Of a stretch of 64,000 bases of DNA, positions 1 through 7,949 are shown piece after piece. The notes under the pieces were generated by a model that worked only from the letters and a program-made list of their open reading frames with translations, made no database searches and had not been told where the DNA came from. The position numbers and the translations under genes are program-made. Numbering within the stretch: position 1 is the stretch's first letter; every line of letters begins with the position of its first letter. Origin of the DNA: Halomonas sp. HL-93 (GTDB taxonomy: Bacteria; Pseudomonadota; Gammaproteobacteria; Pseudomonadales; Halomonadaceae); the NCBI RefSeq assembly GCF_900086985.1, contig NZ_LT593974.1, positions 434,001 through 498,000 on the forward strand. The letters run 5' to 3'.

Positions 1-12
1 TCTAGGTGTCTA

Positions 13-50
13 TGTTCATAGTTGTCAATATAATGTTCATCGATGTACAT
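13..50. promoter_or_regulatory. possible operator at window edge
   Basis: The stretch carries TGTTCATAGTTGTCA (13-27) and the near-palindrome TGTTCATCGATGTACA (34-49, 14 of 16 positions symmetric). The first resembles the right arm of the large palindrome in front of the TetR gene (TGTACACATTGTCA at 811-824). It lies between the TetR stop and whatever gene sits to the left. It may be a second site for the same regulator; this is inferred from similarity only. Confidence 0.25.
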
Positions 51-122
51 TTTGAGGCGATCACGTTCACCCGCCATCACCGCGGCCAGGTAGATGGCGT
101 TAGCCGGTCGGGCTTACGGTGG

Positions 123-758
123 TCAGTCGGTGTCGGGTGGAGCATACCCATGGCGGGCATGGAAGCGTTGCAGCTCCCTGCAACCAGGCGGCTGGCCGGT
201 GAATATCTCGACATAGGCGGGGATGCGCTGCATGCGCACCTCGAGGGATTCCTGAGCCTTCATCGAAATATAGCCGATCTGGGTTAGGTAGATGGTGCGG
301 CCACGCACGTTGGCCGCTAGCGAATCATAGCCGTAGCGTTCGAACATACGCGTCAGCGCTTCGATACGGGTGGCATCGGCAGCATCGATTTCACGCACCA
401 CTGGCGCCGACTGCAGCGCCCAGCTGCGCATGGCGAATTCCAGCTGTGAGTCGAACAGCTGAGGGTTCAGCCAGCAGTCGAAGACGTTGAGCATCGCCTC
501 GACGATATTCTCGGCATAGGCTTCGGTCTGATCCACCAGGCCCTGGGTGTTCTTTTCACGCCAGCGTGCGATCAGCGCTTCCAGCAGCGCCTCGCGGTCC
601 TTGAAGAACCAGTAGAAACTGGTGCGAGAAAGCTTGAGCCGCTTGGCCAGGGGAAGAATGCGCACGCTGTCGACGCCCGATTCGAGCAGCAGCTCAAATG
701 CCGCGTCGAGCCAGACGTCTTGGGAGCCCTTGGCGGCGGGCGTGTTGGAGTATGACAT
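123..758 (-). CDS. TetR/AcrR family regulator
   Basis: A 211-residue DNA-binding repressor-type protein. The N-terminal helix-turn-helix spans about residues 14-60, with the typical segment LKLSRTSFYWFFKDREALLE, and the remaining helical part is a ligand/dimerisation domain with no recognisable ligand signature. It lies 122 bp downstream of gbcA on the same strand, but a strong palindrome in that gap (782-824) suggests its own, probably self-regulated, promoter. The ATG at 758 is preceded by a purine-rich AGAGACGAG. The neighbourhood suggests a link to quaternary amine metabolism, but no target can be read from the sequence. It is not recognisably BetI, because no bet genes adjoin it. Confidence 0.8.
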   Translation of the reverse strand: MSYSNTPAAKGSQDVWLDAAFELLLESGVDSVRILPLAKRLKLSRTSFYWFFKDREALLEALIARWREKNTQGLVDQTEAYAENIVEAMLNVFDCWLNPQLFDSQLEFAMRSWALQSAPVVREIDAADATRIEALTRMFERYGYDSLAANVRGRTIYLTQIGYISMKAQESLEVRMQRIPAYVEIFTGQPPGCRELQRFHARHGYAPPDTD

Positions 759-781
759 CGAGCTCGTCTCTAGGAATGTTG

Positions 782-824
782 TGACAAAGTGTACACAGGT
801 GTCTGTTATGTGTACACATTGTCA
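782..824. promoter_or_regulatory. palindromic operator upstream of the TetR gene
   Basis: TGACAAAGTGTACAC (782-796) and GTGTACACATTGTCA (810-824) are inverted copies matching at 14 of 15 positions around a 13-bp spacer. The site lies between the gbcA stop and the TetR start codon, in promoter position for the TetR gene. The size and symmetry fit a TetR-family dimer or dimer-pair site. Autoregulation is inferred. Confidence 0.6.
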
Positions 825-880
825 GTTCCTTGGGCTGAGCCCTAGAGACGGCAACCGTCGCTGCCTTTAGATTTCAAACG

Positions 881-2167
881 TCAGCCTTGGGCTAGATGCA
901 GCGCAGGCGCCTCGTATCCCAAGTTTTCGAGCATGCGCCTTGCATACCAGTCGACAAAATCAATAACGCCGAACTCATAGGTCTCGGAGTAGGGGCCGGG
1001 TTGGTAGGCTTTGGAGTTGATGCCGCGCTGGTTCTCCTCGGCCAGCTGGCGATCCTGGTCGTTAGTGGCATCCCAGACGCGGCGAAGCTGTTCGGGGTCG
1101 TAGTCGACACCTTCCACGGCATCCTTGTGGACCAGCCACTTGGTGGTCACCACGGTTTGCTGCGGGCCAAGCGGCAGCACGCGGAACACGACCGCGTGAT
1201 CACCCATGAAGTGGTTCCACGAGTTGGGCAGGTGCAGGATGCGCAGGGAGCCCATGTCGGGGCTCTTCAGGCGGCCCATCAGCTTCTTGCAGCCGGGCTG
1301 GCCGTCCATGGTCATCGACACGATGCCATCCAGCAGCGGCGTGCGGGTCAGACGGTTCTGCTGGCCATGCCGCGTCAGCTGGTAGGGAATCTGCTCCTGA
1401 TCCCAGTCCGCCTGTTTGCGGGCCACCAGCGCCTTGTAGGCGGGCGTGGCGCGTGGGTCGTCGGTGTCATCGAACTCCTGCAGCGAGTTCAGCAGCTCGG
1501 GGTGGGCGCCGTTGCAGTGATAGCACTCGCGGTTGTTTTCGATGACCAGCTTCCAGTTGGCCTGCTCGATGATGCTGGACTCGGTGGCGACCTTGACGTT
1601 GTCCATCTGGTATGGCTCGAGATAGTGCTCGAGGGTGGTCAGGAAGTCGTCAATCGCGGGTGGTTCATCGCTCAGGTTGATAAAGATGAAGCCGCCGGCG
1701 GTGCGCACGTTGACCGGCTTGAGGCCAAACTGGTTGAGGTCAAAGTCAGTGCCCATGTCGCTGCCGGCAAACAGTAGTCGACCATCAAGTTCGTAGGTCC
1801 ACTGGTGGTAGGGGCAGACGAGTTTGGCGACCTTGCCCTTGTCTTTGACGCAAAGACGCGACCCGCGGTGGCGGCAGACGTTATGAAACGCATGGACAGC
1901 GCCTTCATTGCCACGCACGATGACAATGGGGTTGTCACCGATATCCAGCGTCATGAAGTTACCCTTGGCCGGGATCTCGCACGTCATGCCGGCAAACAGC
2001 CACTCTTTCTCGAAGACCTCCTGCATGTCCAACGCGAACAGGCGGGCATCGTTGTAAAACGGCTGTGGAAGCGAAAAGGTTCGCTCTCTTTCCTGCAACA
2101 TCTCGGCCGTTGACTCACGAGCCGCCGCGAGCGGGTCGTCCATCCGATTAGAAACACTTTTTTGCAT
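881..2167 (-). CDS. gbcA: Rieske oxygenase, glycine betaine monooxygenase GbcA-like
   Basis: A 428-residue catalytic subunit of a Rieske non-haem iron oxygenase. In the named family GbcA removes one methyl of glycine betaine as formaldehyde to give dimethylglycine. The [2Fe-2S] ligands are visible as C98-x-H100 and C118-x2-H121. The mononuclear iron motif ECYHCNGAHPE supplies H217 and H222. The length fits the family (about 430). The reductase partner gbcB is divergent across a 361-bp intergenic region, and the downstream pathway genes glyA and soxBDAG follow. GAGG precedes the ATG by 8 nt. Family membership is clear; the substrate is assigned from context with the sox genes and a GbdR-like regulator. 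Stachydrine or carnitine-type demethylases are the main alternatives. Confidence 0.85.
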   Translation of the reverse strand: MQKSVSNRMDDPLAAARESTAEMLQERERTFSLPQPFYNDARLFALDMQEVFEKEWLFAGMTCEIPAKGNFMTLDIGDNPIVIVRGNEGAVHAFHNVCRHRGSRLCVKDKGKVAKLVCPYHQWTYELDGRLLFAGSDMGTDFDLNQFGLKPVNVRTAGGFIFINLSDEPPAIDDFLTTLEHYLEPYQMDNVKVATESSIIEQANWKLVIENNRECYHCNGAHPELLNSLQEFDDTDDPRATPAYKALVARKQADWDQEQIPYQLTRHGQQNRLTRTPLLDGIVSMTMDGQPGCKKLMGRLKSPDMGSLRILHLPNSWNHFMGDHAVVFRVLPLGPQQTVVTTKWLVHKDAVEGVDYDPEQLRRVWDATNDQDRQLAEENQRGINSKAYQPGPYSETYEFGVIDFVDWYARRMLENLGYEAPALHLAQG

Positions 2168-2528
2168 ACCAGTATCCTCGTAAACCTCTGCTCCCCCTAA
2201 AGGGCTGCGAGTCGGCCGTTAGTCAAGATTGCTTAATCTTGTTGTTGTGTTGCGTAACCTGGCGTTTTTTCATGCCCGAACTGAATCAAGTCACAGATTG
2301 TGTTGCAGGCGTGCCCCTGCCAGTTATCTACTCGCGACATTAGGTGACGCAGTGGCGACTAAAACAGAGGTTTCTAAACGATAAAGAGTGGCACGAGGTA
2401 AGTGCGCGTCGCTGTCAGGTAAGTCGGTTAGCTGGCGCGTACCCAAAATGCAGCTCAAAGGTACTGGCCGTATAACGAATGCGGTCCGGTGATGCATAGC
2501 GATGAAGGCTGGTCAGGCAGAGGCGAAA
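2168..2528. promoter_or_regulatory. gbcA-gbcB divergent intergenic region
   Basis: 361 bp without a gene, which must hold both gbc promoters. A perfect hairpin or dyad, CAAGATT-GCTT-AATCTTG, lies at 2224-2241. The octamer AGGTAAGT occurs twice, at 2396-2403 and 2417-2424. Binding of the GlxA/AraC-type regulator encoded after gbcB is expected from the pseudomonad GbdR paradigm, but I cannot identify its site with certainty. Confidence 0.4.
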
Positions 2529-3635
2529 ATGACAACTAATTTCTTCAATCCGGTCACGACCCAAACCTGGACCAACGGACGTCACCAGGTACGTTGCGTC
2601 AAGGTGATCCAGGAAACCCAGGATGTACGCACGTTCTGCTTTATGGCCGAGCAGCCGGTACTGTTCTTCTTCAAGCCTGGTCAGTTCGTAACGCTTGAGC
2701 TTGAGATCAACAATGAGCCGGTTATGCGCTCTTATACGATCTCCAGTTCTCCCTCTATCCCTTACAGCTTTTCGATCACCGTCAAGCAGATTCCGGATGG
2801 CAAGGTATCTAATTGGCTGCATGCCAATCTAAAGGTGGGCGACGAGTTAGTCGTGCACGGGCCGGTAGGTAACTTTAACTCTATCGATTACCCGGCCGAG
2901 AAAGTGTTGTTTCTCTCGGGTGGTGTGGGTATTACCCCGTTAATGTCGATGACACGCTGGCTTTTCGATACCAACGCCGCTGTCGACGTTGAGTTCATCC
3001 ACAGCGCCCGTGCCCCACGCGATGTCATTTATCACCGCGAATTGGTGCATATGTTTTCGCGCATCCCTGAGTTTAAGCTGCATATCATATGCGAGAGTAA
3101 GGAAGATATTGGTGAGGCCTGGGCCGGCTACCGCGGCTACCTCACTAAGCCGCTGTTCGAGCTGATGGTGCCGGATTTCATGGATAGGGAGATATTTTGT
3201 TGCGGCCCTACTCCGTATATGGAGGCCATCAAACGCATCCTGCGTAGCAACAACTTTGACATGAACCACTACCACGAAGAGTCGTTTGGCGCTACGCCGG
3301 TTGATGTCCGTGAGGATGTACGTGAGCTTGCCGAGCAAGCAGAAGTCGACGCCGAAAATGTCGATAGCAATGAACTGCACAGCATCGAATTCGCGTCATC
3401 AGGAAAAAGTGTGCGTATCCAGCCTAGTGAGACCGTGCATGCGGCGGCGGCAAAACTTGGTCTGCATATTCCCAAGGCCTGCGGTATGGGGATTTGCGGC
3501 ACTTGCCGAGTCGAACTTAAGTCGGGTGAAGTGGAAATGGAGCATAACGGTGGTATTACGGAGGAAGATGTCGAAGACGGCTACATTCTGTCCTGCTGCA
3601 GTCGTCCCAAGGGTAACCTGGTCGTGGATTTTTAG
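2529..3635 (+). CDS. gbcB: flavodoxin/ferredoxin-type reductase, GbcB-like
   Basis: The NAD(P)H-dependent electron-transfer partner of the Rieske oxygenase. The order is an FAD-binding barrel (RSYTISSSP), an NAD domain (GGVGITPLMSM and CGPTPYM) and a C-terminal plant-type [2Fe-2S] ferredoxin domain (CGMGICGTC, then SCC near the end). The 368-residue length suits GbcB. The ATG at 2529 has GAGG 5 nt upstream, better than an in-frame ATG at 2502. It is divergent from gbcA. The gene ends 41 bp before the regulator, with a 13-bp direct repeat between. Electrons pass from NADH through FAD and the 2Fe-2S centre to the oxygenase (family knowledge). Confidence 0.85.
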   Translation: MTTNFFNPVTTQTWTNGRHQVRCVKVIQETQDVRTFCFMAEQPVLFFFKPGQFVTLELEINNEPVMRSYTISSSPSIPYSFSITVKQIPDGKVSNWLHANLKVGDELVVHGPVGNFNSIDYPAEKVLFLSGGVGITPLMSMTRWLFDTNAAVDVEFIHSARAPRDVIYHRELVHMFSRIPEFKLHIICESKEDIGEAWAGYRGYLTKPLFELMVPDFMDREIFCCGPTPYMEAIKRILRSNNFDMNHYHEESFGATPVDVREDVRELAEQAEVDAENVDSNELHSIEFASSGKSVRIQPSETVHAAAAKLGLHIPKACGMGICGTCRVELKSGEVEMEHNGGITEEDVEDGYILSCCSRPKGNLVVDF

Positions 3636-3660
3636 TGGCACATGGTGTTAGTGGCACATG
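3632..3660. repeat. 13-bp tandem direct repeat after gbcB
   Basis: TTAGTGGCACATG occurs at 3632-3644 (overlapping the gbcB stop) and again at 3648-3660, a period of 16 bp. It sits just upstream of the regulator's ribosome-binding site. It may be a slippage duplication or a regulatory site. Confidence 0.6.
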
Positions 3661-3676
3661 AAAGAGGTACTTGCGA

Positions 3677-4711
3677 ATGACGATGTTATTGAATAAGCCT
3701 CTTTCCATTGGGTTTGTGCTGCTACACCGCTTTACGCTCTTTCCTTTTGCCGCCTTCGTAGACTGTTTGCGCTTGGCTGCCGACGAAGGCGATCGCAGTC
3801 GTCAGTTGCGCTGCCACTGGCGCTTCATGACCAGCGGCGGGCAGGCGGCACTTTCCAGCTGCGGGGCGAGCATCTCTCCCTGTGAGGCGTTTCGCGATCC
3901 CCATGAATTTGACTACATCGTGGTGATCGGTGGCGTCCAAGACGACCAGGATGGCCCGGATAGCGCCGCTCTTACTTACCTTCGCCAGGCAGCAAGCTTA
4001 GGTGTGCCATTGATTGGCGTGTGTACAGGCGTATTCGCGCTGATTCAGGCGGGGTTAATGACGGGACGCCGCTGTTGTATCAGTTGGTATCACCATCGAG
4101 ACATGAACCACCGTTTTCCTGACACTGAGCCTGTCGCTGATCGTTTGTTCATCGATGATGGCGACAGGATTACCTGTGCAGGCGGCGCCGCAGCGGCTGA
4201 TCTGGCGGGCTACCTGATAGAAAAGCACCTGGGTAAGGCGTGGGCGATGAAAAGCCTGAACATCATGCTGCTTGATGAAGCCCGAAAAGGCGCGCATCCC
4301 CAGCCACAGCCTGTTGTGTTCGGCAAGGTTGATGACCGATTGGTGCGTCGCGCGATCGCCGTGCTTGAGCAACATCTCGGAGAGATGATCTCGATGGATG
4401 AGCTGGCAGGGCGAGTGGGCACCTCCCGTCGAAACCTGGAGCGTCGATTCAGTGACGTTCTGGGCGTGGGTCCACAGAAATTCGCGCGGGATCTTCGCCT
4501 TCGATACGGCGCTTGGCTACTGCATTACACAGGCAAAAGTATTACCGAGATAGGCGAGCGCTGTGGCTTCGCCGATACGGCCCATTTCTCACGTCATTTT
4601 CGTAGTGCCTTTAGTATGACGCCGTCGGAAATGCGCAAACGTGCTAGCTCGCCCAGTCGTGACCAAGTTGATCCTTTCTTCCTAAATATTGATGACCGCT
4701 TGGCCGTCTGA
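3677..4711 (+). CDS. GlxA family AraC-type regulator, GbdR/SouR-like
   Basis: A 344-residue activator. It has an N-terminal DJ-1/PfpI-like amidotransferase fold (residues about 5-190, with the GVCTGVF elbow) and a C-terminal AraC double helix-turn-helix (about 220-320, with ITEIGERCGFADTAHFSRHF). This architecture is that of GbdR, SouR and CdhR, which sense dimethylglycine/betaine, sarcosine and carnitine. Its position between gbcB and glyA-soxBDAG makes it the likely activator of the block. The ATG at 3677 follows AAAGAGGT by 8 nt; an upstream TTG at 3671 would sit too close. Which methylamine it senses cannot be told from sequence alone. GbdR itself has a somewhat different N-terminus as I recall it, so no symbol is given. 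Confidence 0.75.
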   Translation: MTMLLNKPLSIGFVLLHRFTLFPFAAFVDCLRLAADEGDRSRQLRCHWRFMTSGGQAALSSCGASISPCEAFRDPHEFDYIVVIGGVQDDQDGPDSAALTYLRQAASLGVPLIGVCTGVFALIQAGLMTGRRCCISWYHHRDMNHRFPDTEPVADRLFIDDGDRITCAGGAAAADLAGYLIEKHLGKAWAMKSLNIMLLDEARKGAHPQPQPVVFGKVDDRLVRRAIAVLEQHLGEMISMDELAGRVGTSRRNLERRFSDVLGVGPQKFARDLRLRYGAWLLHYTGKSITEIGERCGFADTAHFSRHFRSAFSMTPSEMRKRASSPSRDQVDPFFLNIDDRLAV

Positions 4712-4997
4712 GAGGGCTGGGCGCCCGGCTTATCAAGCTTTATGGCGAGGCCGCTCTGCTCATAAAAAGCACCCAAAAACGGCGTTTTAAACAATGAGTT
4801 GCTGTTTGGTGTTCCATGCGTTCAGGAAATATGTCGCATTTGTTCAATTTATTTCAGCGAGTGTGGCGTATTAATAGTAAGGAGCGAAAGCACTGGCATG
4901 CCCACAGTCGGGGTCATAAGCGCCTCAACGTGAACCGCTGCCAGTTCAGCCACTAAATCGCCCATGTCACGGCTGCCGATAACAACAGGAGATTTTT

Positions 4998-6299
4998 ATG
5001 AACCATTCCACACTTGCCAACTTCGATTCCCAAATTGCGGCGGCCATCGCTGATGAGGTGGCGCGTCAGGAAGCGCATATCGAGCTAATTGCCTCCGAGA
5101 ACTATGCCAGCCGGGCAGTGATTGAGGCTCAGGGCACGGTGCTTACTAACAAATACGCCGAGGGCTACCCCGGTAAGCGCTACTACGGTGGCTGTGAGCA
5201 TGTCGATGTGGTCGAGCAGTTGGCGATCAACCGCGCTTGCGATTTGTTTGGCGCTGAATATGCCAATGTTCAACCGCACTCCGGAGCCCAGGCGAATGCC
5301 GCGGTTTTCATGGCGTTGATCAAACCGGGCGATACGGTGCTGGGTATGAGTCTCGCCCATGGCGGGCATTTGACTCACGGTGCCGCGCCTAATTTTTCCG
5401 GCAAGCATTACCATGCCGTGCAGTACGGCCTCAAGCCGGAAACCGGTGAGATCGATTACGAAGAAGTTGAACGCTTGGCTCGCGAGCACCAGCCGAAGAT
5501 GATTATTGCCGGCTTCTCGGCGTATTCGCGGGTCGTCGATTGGCGTCGTTTCCGCACCATTGCGGATGAAGTAGGTGCTTGGCTGATGGTCGATATGGCG
5601 CATGTCGCTGGGTTAGTGGCCGCCGGTCATTACCCAAGCCCGGTGCCCCACGCCCATGTGGTCACGACCACCACTCATAAGACTTTGCGTGGTCCGCGTG
5701 GCGGGCTGATTCTTTCAGATCATGGCGACGCCGCGCTGTATAAAAAGCTCAATGGCGCTGTCTTCCCTGGCCAGCAGGGCGGCCCGCTAATGCACGTGAT
5801 AGCCGCTAAAGCGGTCGCGTTCAAAGAGGCGATGAGCCAGGACTTTGTGCAATACCAGCAGCGTGTGATCGCAAACGCGCGCGCCATGGCAAATGTGTTC
5901 ATGGAACGAGGCTTCGATGTGGTGTCCGGCGGCACCGATGACCACCTCTTCCTGTTGTCACTGATCAAGCAGGGTGTGACCGGCAAGGACGCGGATGCGG
6001 CCCTGGGCCGGGCACATATTACTGTCAATAAAAACGCAGTGCCCAACGATCCGGAAAGCCCCTTTGTCACCTCGGGGCTGCGTATTGGCACGCCTGCCGC
6101 GACATCGCGTGGCTTCGATGAAACGGACTGTGCGCAATTGGCCAGTTGGATCTGCGACATCCTTGATGTCCTGGCTGAGCGCGGAAGCACCGATGCGGTG
6201 GAAAGCGAAGTGCGTGAGAAAGTCTCAGCACTTTGCGAGCGCCATCCGGTTTATGGCGAGAGCCGTGAACCACAAGTAACGGCCGAGACGGCGCTGTAA
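4998..6299 (+). CDS. glyA: serine hydroxymethyltransferase
   Basis: A 433-residue PLP enzyme interconverting glycine plus 5,10-methylene-THF and serine. The family segments [24 protein letters not shown] and [14 protein letters not shown] are all present; K228 in the last is the PLP Schiff-base lysine. AGGAG precedes the ATG. Position directly before soxBDAG shows a dedicated catabolic copy: sarcosine oxidase yields glycine and methylene-THF, and this enzyme condenses them to serine for the dehydratase downstream. A housekeeping glyA probably exists elsewhere in the genome (inference). The 286-bp gap upstream carries its promoter, but no clear operator is visible. Confidence 0.95.
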   Translation: MNHSTLANFDSQIAAAIADEVARQEAHIELIASENYASRAVIEAQGTVLTNKYAEGYPGKRYYGGCEHVDVVEQLAINRACDLFGAEYANVQPHSGAQANAAVFMALIKPGDTVLGMSLAHGGHLTHGAAPNFSGKHYHAVQYGLKPETGEIDYEEVERLAREHQPKMIIAGFSAYSRVVDWRRFRTIADEVGAWLMVDMAHVAGLVAAGHYPSPVPHAHVVTTTTHKTLRGPRGGLILSDHGDAALYKKLNGAVFPGQQGGPLMHVIAAKAVAFKEAMSQDFVQYQQRVIANARAMANVFMERGFDVVSGGTDDHLFLLSLIKQGVTGKDADAALGRAHITVNKNAVPNDPESPFVTSGLRIGTPAATSRGFDETDCAQLASWICDILDVLAERGSTDAVESEVREKVSALCERHPVYGESREPQVTAETAL

Positions 6300-6324
6300 C
6301 GCCATTACGAATCAGGAGAGTTAT

Positions 6325-7575
6325 ATGCAACGCTATTCAGGGTTCGGGCTGGCCAAGCACGCGCTAAGTCATCATGAAAACTGGGAGCGCCAGTGGCGTA
6401 ATCCCACCCCCAAGAAGCAGTACGACGTCGTGATCGTCGGCGGTGGTGGCCATGGCCTGGCCACTGCCTACTATCTGGCCAAGGAGCACGGTATCACGAA
6501 TGTGGCCGTGGTCGAGAAAGGTTGGCTGGGCGGCGGTAACACGGCGCGTAATACCACCATCGTTCGTTCCAACTATCTTTGGGACGAGTCGGCAGCGCTT
6601 TACGAGCACTCCATGAAGCTGTGGGAGGGGCTATCCCAGGACATCAACTACAACGTGATGTTCTCCCAGCGTGGGGTGATGAACCTGGCCCACACGCTCC
6701 AGGATATGCGCGATGTGCAGCGCCGCGTAAATGCCAACCGCTTGAACGGTATCGACAGCGAGGTACTCACCCCTGAGCAAATCCAGGCAATCGTACCGAT
6801 TATGGACTGCTCTAAAAATGCGCGTTATCCCATTCTGGGCGCCTCGTGGCAACCGAGAGCCGGGGTGGCGCGTCATGATGCGGTGGCCTGGGGCTTCGCC
6901 CGAGCAGCCGATGCGCTGGGCGTGGATATTCTGCAGAACACCGAGGTGACTGGCTTCAAGATTCGCGACGGCCGTATCTACGGAGTGCATACCAATCGCG
7001 GTGATATCGAAGCAAAAACCGTGGGCTGCGTGGCCGCAGGTAATTCCGGGGTATTGGCCAAGATGGCTGGCTTCAGGCTGCCATTGGAATCTCACCCGTT
7101 GCAGGCATTGGTGTCTGAACCGCTCAAGCCGGTGCTGGATACAGTGGTGATGTCCAACCATGTGCACGGTTATATCAGCCAGACTGACAAGGGAGACCTG
7201 GTCATCGGCGCAGGCATCGACGGCTATAACGGCTATGGGCAGCGTGGCAGCTACCCCACCGTCGAGCACACGCTGCAAGCGGTGATTGAGATGTTCCCCA
7301 TCTTTTCGCGGGTGCGCATGAACCGCCAATGGGGCGGCATTGTGGATACCTGCCCGGATGCGTGCCCGATCCTTTCCGCCACACCGGTTAAGGGGTTGTT
7401 CTTTAACTGTGGCTGGGGCACTGGTGGCTTTAAAGCCACCCCAGGATCAGGCCATGTATTCGCCTGGACCCTGGCGAAAAACCAGGCGCATCCCATTGCG
7501 GCGCCGTTCTCTATTAATCGCTTTCACACTGGTGCGCTGGTGGACGAGCACGGCGCCGCAGGCGTGGCCCACTAA
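6325..7575 (+). CDS. soxB: sarcosine oxidase beta subunit
   Basis: The catalytic flavoprotein subunit of heterotetrameric sarcosine oxidase, 416 residues, the usual length. The dinucleotide-binding motif [17 protein letters not shown] is near residue 36. The RHDAV motif (H184) corresponds to the histidine that carries covalent FMN in the family. The complex oxidises sarcosine to glycine, passing the methyl group to tetrahydrofolate and producing hydrogen peroxide. It is first in the tightly packed soxBDAG run, 25 bp after glyA, and clearly cotranscribed with it. Confidence 0.95.
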   Translation: MQRYSGFGLAKHALSHHENWERQWRNPTPKKQYDVVIVGGGGHGLATAYYLAKEHGITNVAVVEKGWLGGGNTARNTTIVRSNYLWDESAALYEHSMKLWEGLSQDINYNVMFSQRGVMNLAHTLQDMRDVQRRVNANRLNGIDSEVLTPEQIQAIVPIMDCSKNARYPILGASWQPRAGVARHDAVAWGFARAADALGVDILQNTEVTGFKIRDGRIYGVHTNRGDIEAKTVGCVAAGNSGVLAKMAGFRLPLESHPLQALVSEPLKPVLDTVVMSNHVHGYISQTDKGDLVIGAGIDGYNGYGQRGSYPTVEHTLQAVIEMFPIFSRVRMNRQWGGIVDTCPDACPILSATPVKGLFFNCGWGTGGFKATPGSGHVFAWTLAKNQAHPIAAPFSINRFHTGALVDEHGAAGVAH

Positions 7576-7589
7576 AAGGAGTCAGTACC

Positions 7590-7949
7590 ATGTTGCATAT
7601 TTACTGCCCTTATTGCGAAGAGCTCCGAGAAGAAGAGGAGTTTCATCCCAAGGGCCAAGCGCATATCACACGGCCAGCAGACCCCGACGCCTGTAGCGAT
7701 GAAGAGTGGGGCGACTATCTGTTTTTCCGTGATAACCCGCGCGGCATCCACCATGAAATGTGGGTGCACGCCATCGGCTGTCGAAAGTTCTTTAATGTCA
7801 CACGTAACACGGTGACGTACGAGATTCTTGAGACGTATCCCATGGGCGAGCAGCCGCACTTTACGGCGGAGTACCCCGAGGGCAAGTCCACTGATCAGGT
7901 CAACGCCACACAACAAGAGCTGTCGCGTCAGGAAGGAGTTCACGTATGA
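7590..7949 (+). CDS. soxD: sarcosine oxidase delta subunit
   Basis: A 119-residue small subunit with the zinc-binding pattern CPYC near the N-terminus and further His/Cys ligands (HAIGCRKFF). It is a structural zinc protein of the heterotetramer with no catalytic role of its own. It starts 14 bp after soxB with an AAAGGAG site, and its TGA overlaps the soxA ATG (ATGA at 7946-7949), indicating translational coupling. Confidence 0.93.
   Translation: MLHIYCPYCEELREEEEFHPKGQAHITRPADPDACSDEEWGDYLFFRDNPRGIHHEMWVHAIGCRKFFNVTRNTVTYEILETYPMGEQPHFTAEYPEGKSTDQVNATQQELSRQEGVHV

Noticed and set aside
1..12. TCTAGGTGTCTA at the very start resembles the AbiEi operator arm
   Set aside because: The following sequence does not encode AbiEi, and similar AGGTGTCT also occurs in the TetR spacer; too short to call a third AbiE remnant.
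6..287. 93-residue plus-strand frame at the left edge
   Set aside because: It overlaps the 3' end of the TetR gene, starts at a weak GTG at the window edge and shows no domain; its upstream part looks regulatory.
3651..3674. Sigma-54-like TGGCAC ... TTGC upstream of the GlxA/AraC regulator
   Set aside because: The spacing is 13 nt instead of about 5, and TGGCAC is part of the tandem repeat.
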